Of a DNA stretch of 64,000 bases, positions 57,556 through 64,000 are shown piece by piece; position 1 is the stretch's first letter; the number at the start of each line of letters is the position of its first letter. The notes below the pieces were generated by a model, which worked only from the letters and a program-made list of their open reading frames with translations, searched no databases and was not told the DNA's origin. Both the position numbers and the translations under genes were made by a program. Where the stretch lies: NCBI RefSeq assembly GCF_000145275.1, contig NC_014393.1, forward strand, positions 124,001-188,000. Reading direction: 5' to 3'. The stretch comes from Clostridium cellulovorans 743B (GTDB lineage: Bacteria > Bacillota > Clostridia > Clostridiales > Clostridiaceae).

Positions 57556-57795
57556 TTATTTCTTTAATTCTTCTAAACAATTATGGCAAATATTTTTACC
57601 TTTGTAATTTTCAACGTTTCTTGCATCTCCACAGAATATACAAGCTGGTTCATATTTCTTTAATATTATTTCTTCACCATCTACGTATATTTCTAACGCA
57701 TCTTTTTCTGCTATGTCTAAAGTTCTTCTTAATTCGATTGGAATAACTATTCTTCCTAGTTCGTCTACTCTTCTAACTACACCTGTTGATTTCAT
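57556..57795 (-). CDS. abrB: AbrB-family transition-state regulator
   Basis: A 79-aa swapped-hairpin DNA-binding protein. MKSTGVVRRVDELGRIVIPIEL is the classical AbrB N-terminal domain, residues ~1-50. The C-terminal part holds two Cys pairs (CIFCGD and ICHNC) that may bind zinc, as in clostridial AbrB proteins. It represses stationary-phase and sporulation genes during growth. Ribosome site gaggaggac. It is the last gene of the origin-proximal block and convergent to the NlpC/P60 gene. Confidence 0.93.
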   Translation of the reverse strand: MKSTGVVRRVDELGRIVIPIELRRTLDIAEKDALEIYVDGEEIILKKYEPACIFCGDARNVENYKGKNICHNCLEELKK

Positions 57796-57819
57796 TGGTA
57801 AGTCCTCCTCTTTACATAT

Positions 57820-57959
57820 CTCGACAAATCGTACTATGAAATAGTAACAAAAATTACAGTATAAGTCAATGCTTTTTTAGAAAATATTATTTAAAATGAA
57901 TTTTGTCGACCAAACTTTCTTTATTTACTATTTTATAACCATTTATTGCAAATTGTCAA
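57820..57959 (-). promoter_or_regulatory. Tandem abrB promoters, each followed by a Spo0A-box-like site
   Basis: Minus strand, proximal promoter: TTGACT (57869-57864), 17 nt, TACTAT (57846-57841), followed by TTTGTCGAG (57828-57820) just past the predicted start. Distal promoter: TTGACA (57959-57954), 16 nt, TATAAA (57937-57932), followed by TTTTGTCGAC in plus orientation at 57901-57910. The 0A-box core is TTTGTCGAA, so each differs at the last base. In B. subtilis, Spo0A represses abrB from boxes downstream of tandem promoters, the same layout. Confidence 0.65.
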
Positions 57960-58189
57960 CAGTGAATTTGAAATAATTACAGAAAATGAAAGAAATTTGT
58001 GAATATTTATAATAAATATGACTTAAAATAAATTTTCTACACAAATGTATAATTTAGTATATAAAATGTATGTCGTTTTCTTAGTATATATAAGAGATAA
58101 AGAGAAAGCTAATTATTTTCTTTTTTATATGGTAAAATATATATGTATATGTGATTAATGATTATTTTTATAGGTTGGTGTATATAGTT

Positions 58190-59707
58190 ATGAGATTTAA
58201 AAGTATGAAGATAGCAACTAAATTGTTCATAATAACATCGATTTTTTTTATGTTATTTTTAACTTTTACTATTGTATTTCAAAAAACTTTCTTAGAAAGA
58301 ATGTATAAAGATGTAAAAAGAGATTCTGTTACGAAAACTGTAAGCACTTTCAAAGAGGAATTTGAGGGGATAGTAGAGGGTACAGAAGTATATTTTAAGA
58401 TAAAAAAACTTGAACAAGAGGGGAATATTAAATTAGTTGTACTTCTTAGCAATAATCAATTTCCTATTAGGAGAATACCCACTGCAATGGGATGGGAAAA
58501 TGTAAGAAGCGAGACAATTATACCATCCTCTGATGAGACTGGCGATAGAAGGGAACAGGATATAGATGCTATAATAGCGTCACCGATATTAGATGAGGAT
58601 AAGCTAAATCGTTTATATTCAGGTGAGACAATTACATTTTTAGATAAAAACCTAAAGTGCGTAGTGAGTATGGAATGCAATGAAACTAGGAAAGCTGTAA
58701 TTATTGGATACACATCATTGCAACCAATAAATGATGCTATAGATGTAATGAGTTCAGTTTATAAATATTTTATTATATTATCCGTCTTTGTGGTGTTTTT
58801 AATTACTGTATTCTTTGTAAGGGCTGTAACAAAGCCTTTAAAGAAGATAAATGAAGGAGCTATGAAAATGGCAGACTTAGATTTCTCTGAGCCATTTGAA
58901 ATTGATAGGGAAGATGAAATAGGTAGCGTCGCATTAAGTTTAAATATTCTTTCGAATAATTTAAATAATGCACTGTCTTCGCTTACTGCTGCAAATATTA
59001 AGCTTAAGGAAGATATAGAAAAGGGAAAAAGGTTAGAGGAAATGAGAAAGGATTTTATTGCTGCGGCATCTCATGAATTAAAAACCCCTATAACTTTGAT
59101 AAAAGGGTATGCAGAAGGTATAAAAGATGATGTCTTCGAAGGTGAGGAACTTGAAGAATCATTAGATATAATAATCGATGAATCAGAAAAGATGGCTAAA
59201 TTAGTCGAAGGCATGCTAGAACTATCAAGACTTGAGAATGAAACAATTGAATTAGATAAAGTTTCTTTCAATATACAAGAAATGATTGAACTGGAGATTA
59301 GAAAATTTCAAAATGAATTAGAGAAAAAGAATATAAGTATCAATAGGCAATATGAGGGCCATAATGCCTTTGGAGAAAAGTTTAGAATCAACGAGATAAT
59401 AACTAACCTATTAAGTAATGCAACACGTCACTGCGACGATAATGGAACTATAACGGTATATACGAATAACTATGATGATAAGGTATATGTTTCCATAGAG
59501 AATACTGGAGAAAAGATCCCAGAGGAAGAACAATCAAAAATTTGGAGTAAGTTTTATAAGGTAGATAAAGCAAGAGAAAGAAAATTAGGTGGAACAGGCT
59601 TAGGTTTAGCTATAGTAAACAATATTATAAAACTACATAAGGGCAGCTATGGTGTAGAAAATACTGAAACTGGTGTTAGGTTTTATTTTATTCTTCCACT
59701 TAAGTAG
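58190..59707 (+). CDS. Membrane sensor histidine kinase (orphan)
   Basis: A 505-aa two-membrane-segment kinase. TM1 at ~8-30, an extracytoplasmic sensor at ~31-190, TM2 at ~195-218 (YFIILSVFVVFLITVFFV), HAMP at ~218-272, HisKA with phospho-His in FIAAASHELKTPITL (~295), and the ATPase domain with N box INEIITNLLSNATRH and G box GGTGLGLAIVNNI. No response regulator flanks it. ATG at 58190 chosen by the preceding aggttggtg; a GTG at 58151 would put 13 residues before the basic start. Signal unknown. Confidence 0.9.
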   Translation: MRFKSMKIATKLFIITSIFFMLFLTFTIVFQKTFLERMYKDVKRDSVTKTVSTFKEEFEGIVEGTEVYFKIKKLEQEGNIKLVVLLSNNQFPIRRIPTAMGWENVRSETIIPSSDETGDRREQDIDAIIASPILDEDKLNRLYSGETITFLDKNLKCVVSMECNETRKAVIIGYTSLQPINDAIDVMSSVYKYFIILSVFVVFLITVFFVRAVTKPLKKINEGAMKMADLDFSEPFEIDREDEIGSVALSLNILSNNLNNALSSLTAANIKLKEDIEKGKRLEEMRKDFIAAASHELKTPITLIKGYAEGIKDDVFEGEELEESLDIIIDESEKMAKLVEGMLELSRLENETIELDKVSFNIQEMIELEIRKFQNELEKKNISINRQYEGHNAFGEKFRINEIITNLLSNATRHCDDNGTITVYTNNYDDKVYVSIENTGEKIPEEEQSKIWSKFYKVDKARERKLGGTGLGLAIVNNIIKLHKGSYGVENTETGVRFYFILPLK

Positions 59708-59788
59708 CTATAAAATAGTATGTAGATAAGCTTTAATAATATTTTCATATCTAATTGGTACTGTGTTGATAAAAGTAATGTAGATTTT

Positions 59789-59867
59789 TAAGAGACTGTG
59801 AAAAAAGTCTATAGGATGCATTAATAAGCAACTTTATAGACTCTCGTTAACAGCCTCTTTTTCATAT
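59789..59867 (+). terminator. Nested-hairpin terminator after the sensor kinase gene
   Basis: Outer arms aagagactgt/acagcctctt and inner arms agtctata/tatagact form a two-part stem ending in a T run. Confidence 0.7.
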
Positions 59868-59934
59868 TGTGTATCATTAAATTCTAGGTGATAAGTTTTA
59901 TATTTAGAGATATATAGCGATTTGTACTAAATAA

Positions 59935-59968
59935 CACAAAAAAAGGTTGCCAAGTCTGACAACCTTTT
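59935..59968 (-). terminator. Terminator of htrA
   Basis: Stem aaaaggttg/caaccttttg with a 10-nt loop and a minus-strand T run, 12 bp past the htrA stop. Confidence 0.88.
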
Positions 59969-59980
59969 GTTAAGAGATAA

Positions 59981-61324
59981 TTAGCTAAGTGTTACATTAA
60001 TATCTAAATACTTTTTATCTCTATATACTTTAAATTTGATAGTATCTCCAGATACGTGAGAATTCTTTATAGTATTTATGTCTGCTACTGTTTTAACTGG
60101 CTTACCATCCATTTCTGTTATTATGTCATTAAGTAGTAGCCCAGCCTTTTCAGCGGCACTGAACTCTGTAATTGACATAATTGCTACTCCTTCAGGAATA
60201 CTATAATATTCAGCAACATCACTAGTGATGTTTTTGCAAGAAATACCTAATACTAGTGCAGGCTTTATTAAGGCATCTATTTTTTCTTTAGCTACATTTA
60301 TAGGTATAGAGAAGCCCATACCTTCTACAGAAGCAGTACTAGAAGATTCAGAACTACCACTCATTTTAAGTGTGTTTATTCCTATTACTTGACCTTGATC
60401 ATTTAAAAGAGGACCACCACTGTTACCAGCATTTATAGCAGCATCTGTTTGAAGGAATGAATTACCGTTCACATCTCTATTAGTAGAACTAATTATACCT
60501 GTAGTCACAGTACCTAAGAACTCTGTGCCTAAAGGATTACCTATAGCAACTACTGGTTGGCCTGTAACAAGTTTAGAAGAGTCACCTAACTCTAATACAG
60601 CAGGCATTTCTTTATTATCAGTTACCTTGATTACTGCTAAATCTAAGTTTGCATCATAGTTTACTACCTTACCTTTTGCTTGCGAATTATCATTAAATAA
60701 TATAGTAACTTCTGAAGCTCCCTCGATAACATGGTAATTAGTCATTATATAACCGTCTTTGCTAAAGATAAAGCCAGATCCTACGCTTTCACCTTGTTGA
60801 CCTAATTGATTTACAGTTTTAGATGAGACCGCAACAACCCCTGCTTTAACAGTTTCGACTATCTGAGGTACAGGCATACCTCCAGTTACAGCTTCATTCA
60901 TAGGTGCATAATTAGAATAATTTATTGGAGCTGTAGCAGTTTGGGTTATTGGCTTAGTTCCTATATATTTATGAGTTATAACTCCACCAAGAACTCCACT
61001 TAAAACGGAAATTGTTATTACTGAGATTACTCCCAGAGCAAATTTTCCACCAGTAAAGCCAGTGCGTTTCTTTTTAATTGGCTCATTAAATTGGTTTTCA
61101 GTACTTGCAGGGCTTGTTTCAGGTAATACTGATGTAAAATCCGAAGTGTCATTTGAAGTCTCTGAATCTGATGAAGTCATTGTAAAATTTATAGGGGCAG
61201 TATTATCAGTATTGTTTGTATAAGAACTTTCATTGTTTTGTCCATTTATTGTATTAATGTCATTAGAATCAACAGTATTATTGTTTTGATTTAATTCATT
61301 TTCTTTATTAAAATTGTTATCCAT
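59981..61324 (-). CDS. htrA: HtrA-like membrane-anchored serine protease
   Basis: A 447-aa quality-control protease. A long Asn/Ser/Thr-rich cytoplasmic N-terminus occupies ~1-85. A membrane anchor lies at ~95-118 (FALGVISVITISVLSGVLGG). The S1C protease domain has His in MTNYHVIEGA, Asp in ANLDLAVIKV and Ser in DAAINAGNSGGPLL. One PDZ domain spans ~350-445. It degrades or refolds misfolded exported proteins outside the membrane. Ribosome site gggaggt, ten bases before the ATG. Single gene with its own terminator. Confidence 0.94.
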   Translation of the reverse strand: MDNNFNKENELNQNNNTVDSNDINTINGQNNESSYTNNTDNTAPINFTMTSSDSETSNDTSDFTSVLPETSPASTENQFNEPIKKKRTGFTGGKFALGVISVITISVLSGVLGGVITHKYIGTKPITQTATAPINYSNYAPMNEAVTGGMPVPQIVETVKAGVVAVSSKTVNQLGQQGESVGSGFIFSKDGYIMTNYHVIEGASEVTILFNDNSQAKGKVVNYDANLDLAVIKVTDNKEMPAVLELGDSSKLVTGQPVVAIGNPLGTEFLGTVTTGIISSTNRDVNGNSFLQTDAAINAGNSGGPLLNDQGQVIGINTLKMSGSSESSSTASVEGMGFSIPINVAKEKIDALIKPALVLGISCKNITSDVAEYYSIPEGVAIMSITEFSAAEKAGLLLNDIITEMDGKPVKTVADINTIKNSHVSGDTIKFKVYRDKKYLDINVTLS

Positions 61325-61450
61325 AATATAATATACCTCCCAAGTTATATTAATATTCTATAGTTATATCTTAGTATAATATTGTGTCAATTCAGTGACA
61401 AAAACAATACTATTTATAGGGTTTCCATGTACATCATTAGCTTATACATC

Positions 61451-61490
61451 AAAAAATAAATAAAGCTACTATAATTAATAGCAGCTTTAT
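61451..61490 (-). terminator. Terminator of the metal ABC transporter genes
   Basis: Stem ataaagctactat/atagcagctttat with one wobble, followed on the minus strand by an A/T-rich tail with six T. The remaining spacer up to 61610 is empty. Confidence 0.78.
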
Positions 61491-61610
61491 GGTATTAATG
61501 TCTAAAAACATCTTATATATTTATTTAAAAGCTTTCATTTACTAGTTTCTCATGTAAAAGTAAGTTAAATTTCATATTATAAATCCTACAGAATTCAGTA
61601 GTTTATGAGA

Positions 61611-62423
61611 CTAATTTCTTAAAGCAGAGATGTTTGAAAGTAATCTTCTTAAGACTATAACTGATAATAAAACAATTACGGAAGTTAAGGCGATAAGTCC
61701 TCCAGGTGCAGCATCTAAATAATAGGAAGAAATTAATCCTAGCATAATGTCTATGATGCCAGTGAAGATTCCTATAATCATAGTAGCCTTAAAACCTTTT
61801 TTAAATTGTAAGGCAGTAGCTACAGGAAGAGTTATCATTGAGGAGATAACCAATATTCCTACTATCTTTACAGAAACAGCTATAGTAGCACTTACAAGAA
61901 GGATAAAGATATAATTTATTAACTTTACCTTTATTCCAGCGATTTTTGCGCCCTCTTCGTCAAAGGTTATATATACTAAATCATTGAATATAAATATCAA
62001 AGTAATTGCTGTTATAATTCCTAAAATAGCCATTGTCTTTAATTCACCTTTAGTTACAGTAAGCATACTACCAAAGAGATAAGAATTTATATTTCCAGAA
62101 GCTTTTCCTGTACTAATCAATGTAATTCCAATTCCAATACCGAGAGTTAAAACAATGGACATTATAAGGTCAGCATATTTGTTTAAGTATTTCCTAAGAA
62201 ATTCTATAAGAAGTCCAGCAACTGAAGTTACTACAAAAGCTGATAAAAGTGGATTAGCACCAATCATAAGACCTAAGGCTATGCCAGCAAAGGAATTATG
62301 AGCTAAGGTGTCTCCCATCATAGAATATCTTTTTAAAACTAAAAAAATACCCACAGTAGGGCAAAGAATTGATATAAATAACGCACCTAATAGGGCATTT
62401 CGCATAAACTCGTATTGTAACAT
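61611..62423 (-). CDS. znuB: Zinc/manganese ABC transporter permease (ZnuB/AdcB type)
   Basis: A 270-aa ABC-3 family permease with about eight membrane segments. It carries the family coupling motif GDTLAHNSFAGIALG near residue 36 and FDEEGAKIAGIK near 155. It forms the channel with the ATPase encoded 9 bp upstream. Ribosome site agggggt before the ATG. The metal (Zn, Mn or Fe) is not readable from the permease; zinc is assumed from closest general resemblance. Confidence 0.87.
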   Translation of the reverse strand: MLQYEFMRNALLGALFISILCPTVGIFLVLKRYSMMGDTLAHNSFAGIALGLMIGANPLLSAFVVTSVAGLLIEFLRKYLNKYADLIMSIVLTLGIGIGITLISTGKASGNINSYLFGSMLTVTKGELKTMAILGIITAITLIFIFNDLVYITFDEEGAKIAGIKVKLINYIFILLVSATIAVSVKIVGILVISSMITLPVATALQFKKGFKATMIIGIFTGIIDIMLGLISSYYLDAAPGGLIALTSVIVLLSVIVLRRLLSNISALRN

Positions 62424-62432
62424 TGGTACCCC

Positions 62433-63086
62433 CTATTCACATAGATCACTAAATGCAATGTATTTTTCTACATCAAATAGTTTTGTAGTATTGTTTGTCA
62501 TCTCAAAAATATGAGTTGAGTTGTCTCTGGCTGCTTTAAGATTGTGTTCAACAGACACAACGGTAACACCCTTTGTTAAGTTTAAGTCTTTGATTATTCC
62601 ATATATTTCTTCTTGGCTTTTTACATCTATATTATTAGATGGTTCATCTAATATAAGTACTTCAGGTTCACCTAATAGGGCACGAGCTATAAAAATTTTC
62701 TGTTGTTGTCCACCAGATAAGCTACCTATTAGTCTATGTTTATATTTTTTCATACCAAGTGAATCTAGAATATTATCTACAAGAGACTTATCTTTAAGCT
62801 TTAAAGCCTTGAGATGGCTTTGGAGAGCTTCATTCACTGTAATTGGAAAACTACTATTACTGTCTAGTCGCTGAGGAACATAACCTATTTTAGGACTATT
62901 TATAGCTACAGAACCTTTGGAATGTTTCACTATTCCAAGAAGAAGTTTTATTAGTGTACTTTTCCCACATCCATTCTCACCTATAATAGATACATATTCA
63001 CCTTTATTAATTTTTAGTGATACATCATTAACTATATAGGGTGCTTTATTATTATAAGAAAAGGACAAGCTTTTGATTTCTATCAC
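62433..63086 (-). CDS. znuC: Metal ABC transporter ATP-binding protein (ZnuC/AdcC type)
   Basis: A 217-aa ABC ATPase. Walker A IIGENGCGKSTL (~35-46), Q-loop PKIGYVPQR, signature LSGGQQQK (~124), Walker B VLILDEPSNN, H-loop VVSVEHN. It energises the ABC-3 permease encoded just downstream. Start is GTG, seven bases after aaaggag. No solute-binding lipoprotein gene (znuA) is present next to the pair. Confidence 0.9.
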   Translation of the reverse strand: MIEIKSLSFSYNNKAPYIVNDVSLKINKGEYVSIIGENGCGKSTLIKLLLGIVKHSKGSVAINSPKIGYVPQRLDSNSSFPITVNEALQSHLKALKLKDKSLVDNILDSLGMKKYKHRLIGSLSGGQQQKIFIARALLGEPEVLILDEPSNNIDVKSQEEIYGIIKDLNLTKGVTVVSVEHNLKAARDNSTHIFEMTNNTTKLFDVEKYIAFSDLCE

Positions 63087-63199
63087 AGTATCACTCCTTT
63101 AGACTATTAACTATGCACAAAGTTGCTTAAAATGAAATAAAAATGAACAAATACAATTTGCTATTCATAATTAATATTATGCTCAAAAAAACATGTAAA

Positions 63200-63214
63200 T
63201 GCAAACCATTTGCA
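63200..63214. promoter_or_regulatory. 15-bp palindrome upstream of the metal transporter
   Basis: TGCAAA-CCA-TTTGCA, perfect 6-3-6 symmetry, 114 bp before the znuC start and 240 bp before the divergent gene. It might be an operator for a metal-responsive (Fur/Zur-type) repressor; this is position-based inference and the sequence does not match a consensus I can vouch for. Nothing else was recognised in 63087-63453. Confidence 0.35.
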
Positions 63215-63453
63215 AGTAAAATAAAAAAATATATAAATTTTATCAATTTCCTTAGCGTGGATTTATATTATGTAGTAATTCAGCATAATACTATGGCATA
63301 ATATATTAGGAATAAAAGCAATGAATTATTAAATGAATAAGAATATATTTTCAATATTAACAGTATTAACTAAAAATAAGGGATTTAAACTAGTACCCCA
63401 ATTGAATTTAAACGAGAAGTTAGCTTAAATAAACAAGTATAGAAGGTGAAGTT

Positions 63454-64000
63454 ATGAAGGAAACTATACAGCTTTTAAAAAGTTATATGAAGAATAAAGA
63501 AGATAAAATATATATAGTTGGTGAATATGTTAGAGATAAGCTTAAGGATTCCTCCAAAGAGCCAAAAACACTTGACATAGTTGTTGATGGTAATGAAGCT
63601 TGTCTTATAAAATATCTAGAAGCCCACGAGTTTAAGTTTGATAAGTTAAAAGATAAGCAAAGAGGCCATAAGAAAACAAAAGAATCGGAAGAACTGTATA
63701 TATGGACTAATAAAGGCCAAAATATAGAGGAGTATCTACAGGGAGTAGACTTTACTGTAAATGCCATTGCGTTAGATATAAAGGATAATAAAATGATTGA
63801 TCCTTATAATGGTCGCAGAGATATAAAAAGTAAATTAGTTAATGAAGTGATGCAAGAGAGCATAAGTAAGGCACCGATAAGAATAATTACTGCTATAAAG
63901 TTATCTTTAGAAAATGGAATGCATTTAGGTGGTTTTACTGAAGAACATATAAGATTATATAAGGATAAGATCGATGAAAGTGATAAAGATGAATTGTATG
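63454..64000 (+). CDS. CCA-adding-enzyme / poly(A)-polymerase-like nucleotidyltransferase, partial, altered active site
   Basis: The first 182 residues of a gene running off the window end. Layout follows class II tRNA nucleotidyltransferases: IYIVGEYVRDKLKD (normally VGGxVRD), KTLDIVVDGN (normally DIDLVVEGD), VDFTVNAIALDI (normal DFTxNAlA), and IDPYNGRRDIKSKLV (normal). The first Asp of the catalytic DxD is Thr, and the first loop Gly is Glu. It may therefore be a non-catalytic paralogue. ATG 63454 after agaaggtga. The full length and any HD domain cannot be seen. Confidence 0.75.
   Translation, partial: MKETIQLLKSYMKNKEDKIYIVGEYVRDKLKDSSKEPKTLDIVVDGNEACLIKYLEAHEFKFDKLKDKQRGHKKTKESEELYIWTNKGQNIEEYLQGVDFTVNAIALDIKDNKMIDPYNGRRDIKSKLVNEVMQESISKAPIRIITAIKLSLENGMHLGGFTEEHIRLYKDKIDESDKDELY

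Overview
The window is AT-rich chromosomal DNA from a low-GC, spore-forming firmicute. It is almost certainly a Clostridium of the sensu stricto (cluster I) type. The evidence is the 16S/23S sequence, the sporulation genes (prkA-yhbH-spoVR, gin, ricT, an AbrB regulator), the clostridial fructose PTS locus and the 2[4Fe-4S] ferredoxin. The species cannot be named from the sequence alone. Gene order from about 47.0 to 57.8 kb (gin, Orn/Lys/Arg-decarboxylase homologue, tmk, darA, holB, ricT, trmN6-like, rsmI, abrB) follows the B. subtilis csfB-yaaO-tmk-yaaQ-holB-yaaT-yabB-yabC-abrB block, so the window probably lies near the replication origin.

Layout. (1) 1-4195: 3' part of rRNA operon A (16S, 23S, 5S, tRNA-Phe). 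(2) 4.3-8.8 kb: fructose locus fruR-fruK-fruA, with a repeat-bearing spacer and a textbook cre site before fruA. (3) 9.0-12.4 kb: a SpoVB/MurJ-like flippase, a chorismate-synthase homologue lacking its catalytic histidines, and aroQ. (4) 12.5-15.5 kb, minus strand: a FAD/Rieske oxidoreductase and a ParM/ParR-like pair with direct repeats around its promoter. (5) 15.7-20.2 kb: prkA-yhbH-spoVR. (6) 20.6-22.5 kb: asnB. (7) 23.1-28.25 kb: rRNA operon B with tRNA-Lys, followed by an IS200-type element. (8) 29.2-31.8 kb: a secreted DUF2334 deacetylase-like protein and metF. (9) 32.3-37.7 kb: rRNA operon C with tRNA-Phe and tRNA-Cys. (10) 37.8-46.6 kb: accessory genes (acyltransferase, glutamate-kinase-like and nucleoside-phosphorylase-like pair, LD-carboxypeptidase, CorA, a PH-like membrane protein, an M20 pseudoenzyme) separated by long spacers with repeats and gene relics. 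(11) 47-57.8 kb: the conserved origin-proximal block, interrupted by a heavy-metal-domain protein without cysteines, a ferredoxin and a TPP-riboswitch-controlled thiT. (12) 58-64 kb: an orphan sensor kinase, HtrA, a metal ABC transporter (permease plus ATPase) and the start of a CCA-adding-enzyme homologue.

The three rRNA operons are direct repeats of about 5 kb within 38 kb. They are nearly identical from the promoter to the 5S gene. Their flanks are unrelated except for a shared promoter block upstream.

Most worth a second look: the AroC homologue without catalytic histidines; the chromosomal ParM/ParR-like module; the intact M20 protein that has lost its metal ligands; the CCA-enzyme-like protein with a changed DxD motif; a 15-bp tandem array before gin; two families of dispersed intergenic repeats; and a dual-promoter, Spo0A-box-like arrangement at abrB. 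No CRISPR array, prophage or recognisable defence system was seen.
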